Below, one piece after another: positions 46,393 to 58,963 of a stretch of 64,000 nt of DNA. The notes under the pieces are model-generated. The model saw only the letters and a list, made by a program, of their open reading frames with translations, was not told where the DNA came from and made no database searches. The stretch covers positions 1,674,001 to 1,738,000 of the forward strand of contig CP114119.1 of assembly GCA_029959195.1 (NCBI GenBank), in the 5' to 3' direction. The stretch's first letter is position 1; each line of letters opens with the position of its first letter. The translations under genes were made by a program, and so were the position numbers. Origin of the DNA: Dictyophora rubrovolvata (lineage: Eukaryota > Basidiomycota > Agaricomycetes > Phallales > Phallaceae).

Positions 46393-48230
46393 ATGCTGCA
46401 GGCTCTCTTCGGTATAGCAATCACGATCGCAGCCATCGCGTTCGGTGGGCAATACATTTTCAAGTTACCAGCACGCCAGAGATCCGGGCCTGTAGTTGAT
46501 TTAGGTTACTCGATATACGAAGGGACCTCGTTGAATAATGGCCAAAATCAATTCCTAGGCATCCGTTTTGCCGCTCCTCCATTAGGCGACAGGCGATTTC
46601 GACGACCCTATCCGCCTCTCAGTACAACCGGTATTCAATCTGCTAAGGCCTTTGGATCAGTATGCTATGCATTAGGGGAAGGTCTTGTTGAAGGCCACAG
46701 TGAAGATTGCTTGTTTTTGAATGTCTGGACTCCATCCGATGCAAATTCAGAAGCTAAATTACCTGTCTTCGTTTGGATTCAAGGCGGAGGATATAATACC
46801 AACTCCCATGCGAACGTGGGTGGAAATCTCTTTTCTGTCAACAATCATTTAAGCTTTCATATTTACATAGTACAATGGATCAGGCTTAATTGAATCTGCA
46901 GAGAATAAAATGGTTTTTGTCGCTCTCAACTACCGCGTAGGACCATATGGATTCCTCGCGAGTGAAAAAATCCGCCGAGACGGTGACCTCAATGCGGGTC
47001 TTTTGGATCAACGCTTTGCCTTGGAATGGATACAGAAGTACATAACTAAAGTGAGTAATGAACAGACTTCTTCTCTTTCAGTATCGCTAACCAGACACTT
47101 AGTTCGGGGGTGACCCAGCTCACGTCGTTCTCGTAGGTGCCAGTGCTGGTGCTGGTAGTGTCGCAATCCACATGATAGCTTATGGGGGGAAACCCACTAA
47201 TTTATTTCATGGGGTATTCGGGATTTCGCCATTCTTTCCTGGAACTATGAAAGTTCATGAACGAGAGTGGCAGTTCGACTTATTCTCTTCTCTCGCGGAT
47301 TGTGATGAGGATGCTGAAGACCCTGTCGTCTGTCTACGGAGTAAAGATTCAAAAACCTTGCAAAAGGCAAATGTCGGAATGGCGTTTCCCGGACGAAAAG
47401 GAGGAGCGATGTTCCCGTACCCCCCCGTTGTCGATGGTGACTTCTTGCAAGATCATCCACAGGCACTATTCGCGCAGGATAAATTTGTCAAAGTCCCTGT
47501 TATATTTGGGTCTGCCTTATATCTGTAACGACGTGCTTTTTGACAATTGACTGTATTTTTTTTAGTGTCGACACGGACGAAGGAACAATGTTTACACCAA
47601 ACGTGACCAGCTTTGAAGAAATGGTTGACTTCTTTTTAGATAATTTTCATGCAATGCATGAGGACCATATATCTCAAATGAAACACCATTATCCGATTGG
47701 GGATGATAACCCATTCCCGAATAAAGCTATTTATTTTCCCTCGGCTGCAGCTGCTCTCGGCGATGTCTATTTCGTCTGTCCAGCACTAATGCTCTCCAAG
47801 GCTATATCCCGCTATACCCGCTCCTGGGATTACAGGTATTGTGTTTGTATAAGGTAGCTGTATTCGTTTGACTCCCTTCAGGTATAATATTCTTACGCCA
47901 GCCGACTACCTCGCTGGGTTGGGCGTTGCGCACACTAGCGAAGTACACAACGTATTTGGCCCGGGGAACACTGATTTGCCCGAAAAAGAGTTCAATCGGC
48001 CGGATCTCCCTTTCATACCGATATTACAAACGTACTACACTAGCTTTGTTCGATTCCTGGATCCAAACGCCAAGTCTGTCCAAGGTAGTGTAAAGTGGCC
48101 CGAATTTCATACGGACACACTGCGACGGCTTGTGCTACAAACAAGAAAGACTACTGTCGAAACTGTATCGGATCAGCAATTGAATCGTTGTGATTTATGG
48201 TGGAAATTGTCACCCGAACTACAACAATGA
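46393..48230 (+). CDS. Type-B carboxylesterase/lipase, N-terminally anchored or secreted
   Basis: MLQALFGIAITIAAIAFGGQ is an uncleaved anchor or signal peptide. FLGIRFAAPPLGDRRFRRP, EDCLFLNVWTPSDA, the oxyanion segment WIQGGGYNTNSHAN, VFVALNYRVGPYGFLASEKI and DLNAGLLDQRFALEWIQKYI follow. The nucleophile elbow reads FGGDPAHVVLVGASAGAGSV, the acid is in SVDTDEGTMF, and the His is in GVAHTSEVHNVFGPGN. This is a complete alpha/beta-hydrolase of the COesterase family with about six exons, ending at TGA 48228. The elbow is GASAG rather than the common GESAG. Substrate is unknown. It sits beside the gene-poor patch, so it may be an accessory gene. Confidence 0.88.
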
Positions 48231-48410
48231 AATACCAAGATTACTCTCCTACATCTAGCTCCTACATTTATACCTATACGACGTCCGTTGCTTTTTAGAT
48301 GCATTCACACCGCGGGATAAATCGTCTGGTCAAACAAGCAACGATGCAGATGCCATATATAAACATTATGTGGATGATACATATTACACGATCAGACAAT
48401 ACATTCTTCA

Positions 48411-50810
48411 TCACAAGTCCGGTTGCCCCCAGAGTTTCGACCTTCCTAGCTCCCAAGTCATTCTGTCTCTGATATATGTCATATCCGATTGATCGAATGA
48501 AAAGTAATCAATACCCCGAGACAAAGACTCCATGAATTGACAAGTAAAGACACCACAATCGTGTCCATTTTCTTGGTGCGGGGTGTTCTACGAAGGTATA
48601 AGGATCATATTCATTTTCACATATATTTGTGGATAACAAATACCTCATCGTGGTAATCTTCCCAGCCGGTGAAATCAAAAGGTTTTTTCTTTTTGTCTAA
48701 GTGTTCTTCTTGAAGATAAGATCGTAATTTCTTATAGTCGTAAGACGTCAATTTGGAATTATGAATTATGAAATTAGGACATACTTTATAAATATAAGCA
48801 TGATAGCTGCCAAGGCTATCATACGACTCTATTCGCTTTTTCCTCAAATTAATTGCCGCAAGAGACCAGTGGAGATTCTGATGATTTATAGGAATCAAAA
48901 TCATATCTTTTGAGAAAATGTCAAACTGCGTAATTAACTTAGTGAACAGTTCCCAGATTTTATTTTTCAAGACCCACCTTTTTCGTCCACTTGCTTAATC
49001 TGCTCTCTTTGTAGCTTTTGTCGACTTTGGGCCAAAAAAAGGTATTGAAATAATGAATATTCAAATATTCAGGCTCTTTTCCTTTTCGTGAAATCCCATT
49101 AGTTCTGTTCTCTTTATCAGTGATATATCTCTCCGCTCTTTGCATTAATAAAGCGCCATAGAAGTTAATGATTTCATCGTTGAGCCAGAGCGAAGCTCCT
49201 CTAGGGTCCAGACGCGAAATATCAGTATCCGCTACTTGTTCTTTGGCAATTTTGGCAATTATGCCGCGTTTTTGTCGAAGTAGCCTCACTTCTTCAACAG
49301 CCTGAGGTGGGAGATGGGTTGGCAACTAACAAAAGATTAAAATTAAAAAACCGTAGATAGCACGCGTAGTGAGAGTCCGCACCCTAGTAGCCTGGCGTAT
49401 TCGTTTGTTGATTTCCCTGTCCTTTTGACGAGCGGTAATACGCAATTTTTCAAAGGATGGAATACGAGGTCGAGGTCTGATGGAGATTTTTAGACTTATG
49501 GGAATAACCAAATTAATGAAAGGACGAACTCATTTAAAGTTTGATGAGCTATTTGCAGTGCTCTTTCTAAACTAAAAGACCCTCTTCTCTAGAACCACAG
49601 TATAAAAAAAAGAACAGATGTAAAGGAAGGTATAGCTTACAGGATGGGATGTTCTTGATTTTGATATGGAGACTGACAGGTCAGGTAAGGAAGGAGATGC
49701 TAAAAGAAGAAGTCAGTAGTGCACATTAGGAAACGCGCAAACCCAAGCGGACCTGGTATATCAATTTTTTCTTTTTGATCAGATAGTAATTGTCGGTAAG
49801 TATGTAAACCTTGAAGACAAATTGCACACAAGCCCATATTGACACCACGTAGTTAGTCATACCTGCAAAGGAATCAAAGTCCGATTTATAATTTCCTAAT
49901 TACATCACACTTCATTATGGAATAAGACATATAACAATCACGTCAAAACGTACCAAGATGCCTTTGGGTCTGCCATTCTTTAAAGAGACTATCGCCCGCT
50001 TCTTCCGCAAAAATTCTTTTTGCGTTTAATAAGGTTCTCTCCATGTCCCATTCTTCGTCATAATCTATTTATTGATCAATGGTGTGATGTTTGATAATAA
50101 GTGAGGTCAGCTAACTGAGTCTCCGATGTTTAAGCCGCTCCAACTCATTTTTATTGTGTTCTTGGACACGCTGTTTATGCTGGATGGAGTATAAGTGTTT
50201 TTTTGCTTTCCTGCGAAAAAGACAAATAGTACCTGGGCCAGATGAACGTGATTATGCTTAGGATATTGCAAACGAACAGGTGCCTCGGTCGTTGGTGAAG
50301 TCGTAGATATTGATTCACACGTTTGAGTTGAACTCGATGATGTCAATGATGGCGGAGGTGGAAGGAGAGCAGATTCATTTTGTAAACCGGATTGGTTTGC
50401 TGGTTGGACACCAAAATTTGGCAAAGGTAGTCGGGATCGTGACGAGGGCGTCGGTCGTTCTTGTTCAGGAGTTGATGGAAGAGGAATAGTTGCTTCGGGA
50501 TAAACGTCCTCCAGTTGTTCAATGTCAATTCCATTTGAAACGGGATGGCCTAAACCAGTAAGTCAGTTTTATGAGCACTCCGCCGGTCTACGAGAAGGGC
50601 ACCTGTGAAGTTGCTTTTGACCGCACGAAAAGTGTCGCCAATCAATACCATCCAACGATTCAACAGCGAGTGTTCTTCAGGAAGACCCTCCACGTGAAAT
50701 TCTTGCGTATTTCTGCGACTGGGTAGCGACTGGGCATACATGGGTCGCTTGTTCTGATGAGCTATTCTTGTTGGCAATTGTGCATCTGTGGCTGACCGCT
50801 TGCACTGCAT
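48411..50810 (-). CDS. ULP1: ULP1-type SUMO protease (C48 cysteine peptidase)
   Basis: The N-terminal half (50.8-49.4 kb) is Ser/Pro-rich with charged segments (LPLPNFGVQPANQSGLQ; KRIFAEEAGDSLFKEW). The catalytic domain begins RLDPRGASLWLNDEIINFYG and continues YLNIHYFNTFFWPKVDK. Catalytic residues are His in INHQNLHWSLAAINL, Asp in RIESYDSLGSYH and Cys in ENGHDCGVFTCQFMESL, reached through an intron ending in GTAG. TGWEDYHDENTPHQENG places the Gln of the oxyanion hole. It ends KLWGQPDL with TGA at 48411. Ulp1/SENP enzymes mature SUMO and remove it from targets. The start at MQCKRSATDAQLPTRIAH (50810) is preferred, with 50858 as an alternative. It is convergent with the esterase (180 bp). Confidence 0.86.
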
Positions 50811-51202
50811 GCACGAAGTGAATTGATGAATGGAAAATGGCAAAGTAGTTATTAACAAAATTTAGAACTTCCAGGGAGTGATGCACGGGTGACGACCTTC
50901 GGTGGACCAGACAGACTGTGAGTTACCTAATAGCTATTTTCGAACTCAGACTCTTCAACCGAGTCCACACAAAGGCCAGACGTCAACGCATCATTTAGTG
51001 TCTGCGAACTCGAGTCTGTCTCTTCGCCACGTCCGCCATCTTCCAAGTCTCCAGGTTTTAAAGCACCGACATTTCGTATCTTTTTCTCGATTATGCTTTA
51101 AAGTCTATTTCAAGGCCGAGTTCAACGTCATACACACCACTAATAACTTCAAGCAGTATGCTCTTCGCAGATCCCAACTGAACCCATTCGTGGTCTTGAT
51201 GA

Positions 51203-52023
<821 letters not shown>

Positions 52024-52411
52024 CAAGCTCTTGGGGACAGGTATAGTGTCGATATAATATTGGTACCATATTTTTGAATAGACTTCTTGGATTTCTATGA
52101 AAGAGTTTTTATGTTGCTGAGATTCTAAATGGCCCTTAAGATAAAAGAGCACTCTACAGTGCTTAGCCGCTGCTGAGGTTAGGACATAGCTAGGCAATCA
52201 TAAATATAAGGGTAAATACAAGCTGAGTAAGATTAATATGAAAAGGGAAAGTTTTATAAAGACTGTCGCTGATAATATAACGTCCATGCTAAATATTTGC
52301 TGGAGTCAAGTCCGATAGTACAAAATATGTAACCCTCCTTCTGGAGTCGAGTCGACACAATTATGACACAACTAGGTGATTTATGATCGAAATGAAGGCC
52401 AATAAAAATTG
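52024..52411. other. Convergent gap, IDI1 relic/UPF0658 gene
   Basis: 388 bp between the IDI1 relic and the stop of the UPF0658 gene. AT-rich with no gene-like frame. A short minus-strand frame at 51955-52197 has no family resemblance. Confidence 0.45.
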
Positions 52412-54047
52412 CTAATCAATGCTCATGCGGTCTGTAGGGCGAGGTGCTTGGCCAGTCACACCGACCTTTCTCTGTCTGCTCTTATCAACTGAGAAAGAAA
52501 ATGTGAGGAATACCTCCGTAGATGATAGGAACGACACGTACGCTGTGTTTTTAATCCACGATCGAAATTGAGCATCACCATCACGGCCCAAACAAAGGTG
52601 GCGATTAGCAATATATCGGACAGAGCAGCTGAACGCAAAAAAAAAATAAACGGACTAGAACAAGATAATAACAATAACAAACTGACTAAAGCTGCTTAAG
52701 GTTTTCCATACTGGCTGGATATCAGAATCATTACGCCGAATAATGATTGTGACAAGCTAATTGCCTGATAAGACCTCGACATAAAGATGTTATATTTAAT
52801 CACCCACTTTGTAAGAAAAGTAAGCAAATCCTGCCGTTAGACCAGCAAGAAAGCTCCACATCATCCATTTATTTTCATATTTAGCCGCGAGATATCCCTG
52901 GATAAGAAGTAGCATGGACAAAGGAAGCGCCGCAATGGTCAGAGGAAATTCGAAACCGTTATGTTGGAGGACAAGCCCTAGAAACTTTGAAGAAGTAACT
53001 CAGAAGCAATATATAAGGACTGAGGGATTCCAGATTTTACCTGAATGGAAAAACCGAGCCAAAAAAAGACGTCGAATTTGAGCAGGCATTCGAAAACCTG
53101 GTATTGGGCATACATCTTCTTGATTTGGCGATCGGCACCAAGCAACTTGTACACTTTCCATCCGAATTCTGTGTAAATTTTCCAGCCCAATCCAATGTAA
53201 ACTATTTCCGCTATTCCAATAACAACAGGGATAATATCTGTCAAAACGGTAATAGGAATTTTGGAGAACACTCCAGTCTTATTCGGAGGAAAAATGGCTC
53301 GAATTTCAGATATTTGAATTCCGGCATACAGAAGAAGAGCGCCGTTGAATAGACTAGAATGATATGGGTATAACCATCATTGTATAAAATAAGGTGAGCT
53401 TCTTACACGAGGAAAATGAATTGAAGAGTGTTCCGGAATATCACCGCATCAATAGCGAGAATAAACTGAAACATGCTGTCAACAAGCGAATGTGAATAAC
53501 CTGAAGTACAAAATTATCATGGAAAGAACACACTGAGCAAAGGCAAATATCCCCAAATACACAGGTAGTCGACGCTGATTCTCTGTCTCGTCCTGGGTGG
53601 CGGCTTTTGACGGTAAGTCGCCGAATTGAATAAGGATGTCAGCTTCTAAGCAAACGTCTATTGCGGTTTGAATCAGGACAGCGAGGAGGTATAAACGGCA
53701 CGCCATAGAATTGGGAAGATACTTCGAAAAGGGTGAAGTTCAGAGCATTAGAAAATATAGGTAATACTGCCAGAAATACCCACCCGCTGAAAACACGATC
53801 GCGAATAATCCTGGGCTCGCACAGGACTCAAAGCTTGCTGCGATGAAGAAAACTCAACATCATAATCTTGCTCTTTCGCGTCGTGATAAGGTTTTCGGTT
53901 TGAGCTGTTTGAGTAAAACTCGGATTGGCGTCGTGGTGGATAAGCATAGTCAGCGTCTTCATCCCAGTCCGCCGCTTTGCCAAGGGGTTCTTCATTTAGA
54001 TAAGAACTTGAAGGATTGTCAAAATGGGAAGGATGGTGAAAGCTCAT
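52412..54047 (-). CDS. UPF0658-type Golgi multi-pass membrane protein
   Basis: MSFHHPSHFDNPSSSYLNEE is followed by a hydrophilic, Tyr/Ser/Asp-rich cytosolic region. Membrane spans include CRLYLLAVLIQTAIDVCL, RLPVYLGIFAFAQCVLSMII, FSKIPITVLTDIIPVVIGIA, ALSDILLIATFVWAVMVML and others from small exons. The most conserved block is IVYIGLGWKIYTEFGWKVYK with LLGADRQIKKMYAQYQVFEC and LLKFDVFFWLGFSIQ. The tail ends NFDRGLKTARQRKVGVTGQA followed by PRPTDRMSID and TAG at 52412. This resembles fungal UPF0658 Golgi membrane proteins (fission-yeast C23H3.04), whose role is unknown. That name is from memory of the family and is less certain than the multi-pass topology. The last intron has an AAGAG acceptor. 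Confidence 0.7.
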
Positions 54048-54262
54048 TGTTAGCTTGTTTGTTTTTGTTTTCGACCGGCGAAGGAAGGACAACGACTGTA
54101 ATATACGTGAGGGAAGATCAAGCGCACCACAGAAAAACGTGACAGATGGGCTGATCGCCAATTTGTTGCGGCGGCAACTCCCTCGCGCAACCAAACCAAC
54201 AAACTAACAAGAATATAATGCAATTTCAACATTTGACACTCATTTAATTTACGGTAATACAA

Positions 54263-55129
54263 CTAAATATCAGTCAAGTCCCTCTCTCGTTTTCGCAGCT
54301 GAGCAACTTCAGCCTCCAAGGCAACATTGGCCAACTCAATTTGAAGGACATTTGAAATTAATTCTGTCCATTTTGTTTCCAACGCTGTCAACTGAGCACC
54401 GGCCAACGTCTGGTAAATAATACGTACACATTAGTCCGGACCCCATGACGACAAGCATCAACACTCTCACCTGTCCATTTTTTCTCTCTCGATTGATGTC
54501 TGAAGTCTTCTCTTTTAATTGTTCGATGGCCTTTTCTAATCGCGCGACTGATGCCTCGAGCATGTAATTTTGTATTTTCCATGCGTTAGGACCATAGGTC
54601 TGTAAGAGGGAAAGATTGGTCTGCCTGGGAACCTTGAGTGGAACTTCGACTGAGCACAATTTCAACCATCATCTCACCTAATGCGCTGATGCTCCAATTG
54701 AGCTTTAGCATTCTGAACTGCCTTCCTCCACAACTCCTCAAGTTGTTCGTTTTCACCAGGTGCCGGTAATTGATAGCGAACTGTGTCTAGCGGTGGAATA
54801 GGCTGGTGAGTCTCAACACGTTTCAGCTCGGAGGCCAATAAAGGGTGACTCTATAAAACGGTTCTACTTGAGAGCACAGCAAACGAAGTAATTCTTACTT
54901 CGAATAAATTGAAGGCAGGAGGCACTTTCGGGTGTAATGTACCTGCTGGTGGCTTAGGTTGTCGGGCCAATTCAGCTTCGACTTTTCGCCGGAGATGTGC
55001 ATGTGCATCTAAATCATTGTCGTAATAAGGCTTTCAATTGAAGATATAATCAATTCTCTTCATCAGACGTGCAAAAACTCGACTTACCAATGAGTCCAAT
55101 AAATCTACGAATTCCTCGTTAGTAGTCAT
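54263..55129 (-). CDS. BCAS2: Pre-mRNA splicing factor SPF27/BCAS2 (Cwf7)
   Basis: MTTNEEFVDLLDSL opens the protein and PYYDNDLDAHAHLRRKVEAE follows after an intron. HPKVPPAFNLFESHPLLASE, VETHQPIPPLDTVRYQLPAP and ENEQLEELWRKAVQNAKAQL with EHQRI lead to LSLLQTYGPNAWKIQNYMLE. The C-terminal half is coiled coil (ARLEKAIEQLKEKTSDINRE, LIQLANVALEAEVAQL-like), ending RKRERDLTDI with TAG at 54263. SPF27 is a core subunit of the Prp19/CDC5L complex that activates the spliceosome. It is divergent from the chromodomain gene by 134 bp. Confidence 0.9.
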
Positions 55130-55263
55130 TACTAATGCTCAGTAGGCATCGAGACAAAGCTTGAAACTGATTATCAAATCAGCCAGTTTCAACGAAACTT
55201 CAATTCATTACATCCTTTCAGTCGCGACTTCTCCCTTTCAGCTTTCAGCTCCTCATAATCGAA

Positions 55264-58200
55264 ATGGTCAAAAAGAAAAAAAATCGTGAGGTAAGCACTG
55301 CTGTAGATTACGAAGTCGGTCAGTCTTTTTTCCCCCTTTGTGTCTTTTGTCATTGATGTTTAGATTAATAGAGGCTATTCGTAAAGCCCGAGTTACCGAG
55401 AATAAAAAATGGGTAAGCCCTTCAGTCAACTTGAACTTTCATGATCATCGGCGTCTTCTTTTGACACCTTCCAGGAATACTATATAAAAGTATGCTATTT
55501 TAGCAATTCGCAGTCTAAAACCTAACTGTTGTGAATTTATTTAAGTGGAGTGGATATCCTGAAACAGATAACAGGTATGGAATCTTTTACCAAACATGTT
55601 TATGTTTACTGAATTTGGTGTCAGCTGGGAGCCTGAATCACATCTAACTGGATGTCCTAAATTGTTCAATGATTTCTGGACTCTTACTGGCCCCGGACAG
55701 AGATCGCAAGTCGCCTTGTTGCCATTCGGCTTTGAGGCTATTCCTCCTCGTAGCCATACGGGTATCGTTTGTTTCTCTCCGCTACAACTAGCTGAAAAGT
55801 TGACGCTTCCTCAGAAGGAAGCACTAGTATACCGGCTCCCGCCAACACTCAAAAGGACGTTACACCCACTGTAGCTAATCCAACACTTGAACACAATCCT
55901 ACACCGACAACGACAATTACACAAGATCTATTACCTGTTACCGACCAGTCAATCGATCCAGTAGTAAGATAGAACAAATACACCTCAAGTTTCTTTACTG
56001 AATGTGTCAAAGTCAGACGATGACTTGCCCCTAGGCACAATTAACTACGTAAGACGCGTCTTCTTCAGTGGCTAGTCTCTTGTTAAGCACAAGCAGCCAG
56101 TCGGATCCAGACGACATTCCGCTATCTCAGTTTCAAGCTTTGCACGCGCCCCAGGGTTTGAAAACAAATGAAGTGGGTGTTTTATTGCATTTTAATAATT
56201 CGTGTCAGATCTGAAGTCTGTCTTAATAAGGGCCAAATACTGTTTCCTGAACTGGAAAATAGCGCTTCTCCCCATCCGGACCAAAACGAGAGAAAGGAGG
56301 ATGTAAGCGTTTTTTGCTTTTGAATAATTCATGTTTAAGTATATCGGGATCAGGGACTATTTTCGGAACCGGAAGATAATGCACCTCCTCCACAAAGCTC
56401 TAAACCCGCCGATTCAATGTCACACCCCAACACCAATATCCCTGCACATAGAAAGAGGAAACTCCAGCCCAAAGTGAAAACCATCGATATTATTGAAGAG
56501 TTCCAAGGCATTTCAACAAAGACCCGTGTTGTCCGAAGGGGATCAGGACCAACATCTACTGTGAAAGTTAATTCAACAATGCAAAGTCCCATTTCTCCAT
56601 CTGCTTTAACGCCAGTTAGTGCAGATCAGTGGCTGAAAGATAATTTTCAACAACCAACGTAGGTGACGCCTTTTCTTAAATATTCAAAAATCGATCTCTG
56701 ATCCAAAGTATAGCGCTTCACCAACCATTCAGACTCCAACGTCTGCTTTCCCGACATTTAAGTGCGTCTGATTAATATACTGACCAAAACCATCGAATCC
56801 TGATGACCTTTTAAAGCAAACGTTGGAGATGGTCGGGCCAGTTGTGTGTAGGAGATAACGAATCGGAGGATGGTTTCGCAGATCTTATTGGGAATGTTAA
56901 GATGTCGGACCCCCTTTCGGCCGAGATGCGTCCAACTGATTTCTCAATGAATTTTCTGTTACCATCGAGCGTTCATACCCTCTGTTTTCGACATATTTAC
57001 AATTTGGCAACGCTCCCTGCCGCTTTAGGCGGTTTCAGAGTTGCGTACTTTACTCAAATGACTGCGGATTTACCGACTACAGGCAGTGCCGGTGATGATA
57101 GGATGGAAGAAGATAATATTTTCTCTTCGCTGGTCAAACTTATGGAGAAGAATTATCTCGTGAGACTTACTGTCGTATTAGTTAACATTTTTGGTGCTCA
57201 TATTTGTTTAGTATTCGTGTATACCACTCATGGGGCAAGTGGCGATTATGTTCGTTCTCCCCGGTTCAATGCAGTCTTTGTGGGACACTCTTAGACTACC
57301 CGAAAAATTTCGGCAGGTTGACGCAACTTCCTCATTGCTGGTACTCGTAGGATTTCAAATTCATCAACCCTCAAAAGCAGAGCTTCGCCGCTTTATGAAG
57401 GTTAAGACCGATAAAGTGTCCAACTTTGCGTCAAGCTATCTCTTTTCTTTCCCAGACTTGGGTCGTGCTGTAATGAAACTGGAATTCCCCGAGCAACTGC
57501 TCAAAAGATTGAGTCGTAGGAAATACGCTATTTTTACCGGCTCAGTCTCTTCCGACGCCGCACGGGCGCAAAATCTTCTTGATCCTGAAAAGGATTCATA
57601 TACCAACGCCCTGAAGCTCATCATGGACAAGTCGGGGGCTGAAAGGCTTCCTTTGCATGAAGGTGGAGCGGGAACAGTTTTCATATATGTCGGAGCCTGG
57701 GGATCCCTTCATAAACTCCTTGGTTTAGTCGACAGGAGGCTTAGGCGTTTAGACGTAGAGTTCTTCACATATGGGGCCTATCCCACTGTTGAACGTCGTT
57801 TCTGGGGTGTTCAAGAAGTTTTCCCCACAGGTGAGTGAGCGACGGATTTCGCGTACGACTAAATCTAACTACAGATTTCAGGTGGCATAGTAACCTTTAC
57901 TCCTCGGTCTATTTTTGAAGATCCCGACGGCGTGGTAAAACTCATCGGGTTGCTACATGAGCATTACCTATGGGCCTGTTACATTCATCCGGCCGTGATC
58001 ACGACGCTTGTACAAACTCTCAAGGGCGCTGCTGGAGTCGAAGTAGATATTCACAAGTTAATAATTTCAATTCTTAATTTCTTTTTCATGTTTCTAATGC
58101 GACCGTAGAATCTCTATCGCTCATAAATGCTTGGAATGCATTATACGAGTTATTGAGAAGGAGCAGCTCGAAGTAATGTGGCATCCCCCTGCACCCCATC

Positions 58201-58647
58201 GGTGGGAAAAGCCTTCCTCTTCCGAAGTACCAGACTCCTCGTCCAATCATTCTCTATCAAAGGCGTTGTGGTTTAATTTACAAGAAGGTCTGTCGAAATC
58301 TCGCGGAGTGGAGCTTGTGGCTGAATGTGAACGACGTTTTCCGGCCAAAAAATACACCGAGAGAGATATCGAAAAAGTACTTGTGAATGATATGGTCATA
58401 ATGCAAAGCGAGTTTCGTCAGGAATACCGCCGTTTCGTCATTATCACAGATACCGGGACAACGTCTAATACCTCAAAAGATGCCGCTAATGTTTCTGCTT
58501 CCAGTTACGAAGTAAAAGATATGGTAAGGTCGTGATTTTCAATCTGAAATTACGTTTTTTAACACAGAAATTTAGTTCGAATTTACTCATGTAAAAAAAT
58601 TCAAATTTGATGAAGAAAATTCAAAATCTAATGTGCGGCTAGAGTGA
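55264..58647 (+). CDS. Chromodomain protein with large conserved C-terminal region (Chp1-like candidate)
   Basis: MVKKKKNRE begins the protein. Tiny exons then build an N-terminal chromodomain: EAIRKARVTENKKW, EYYIKWSGYPETDNS and WEPESHLTGCPKLFNDFW. The aromatic cage tyrosine or tryptophan positions (YYIKW, W of SWEP) are kept, so methyl-lysine binding is likely. A Ser/Pro-rich linker (55.8-56.7 kb) leads to an about 550-residue C-terminal part (MSDPLSAEMRPTDFSMNFLL, LLVLVGFQIHQPSKAELRRF, AGTVFIYVGAWGSLHKLLGL, FWGVQEVFPTGGIVTFTPRS). The final exon, joined by an intron ending AAATTTAG, gives FEFTHVKKFKFDEENSKSNV and TGA at 58645. Heterochromatin function is inferred from the chromodomain. The C-terminal family is unnamed to me. 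Confidence 0.75.
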
Positions 58648-58963
58648 CTTCGGTTCTTTGATTACGCATGTACTCTAATACTGTATTTTTAAAATTTTGT
58701 GAAGCTGAAATTTACATGCGATATCCGTTCCTAATAAAGAGAATATTGATGGAAAATATTGCTCCTTATGAATCGACTGGAAAGACCGCAAATATCAGCG
58801 TGAGTCATGACCTCAATTAGTAGAACCTAGGTACCAGGGCCCCACTGGCAATGTGTGACACTTTTAACACAAACTAGCAGGGTGGTTAATCACGCACTCC
58901 ATAATTATACCCGAACGCCATCTCTCTCCTTCCTCTATCCTCGCCCAGTATCTAATTTGATTC
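58648..58963. promoter_or_regulatory. Intergenic region upstream of the coiled-coil gene
   Basis: 316 bp, AT-rich at first and then pyrimidine-rich (TCTCTCTCCTTCCTC) just before the ATG at 58964. Pyrimidine tracts near start sites are common in fungal promoters. No other gene is seen. Confidence 0.45.
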
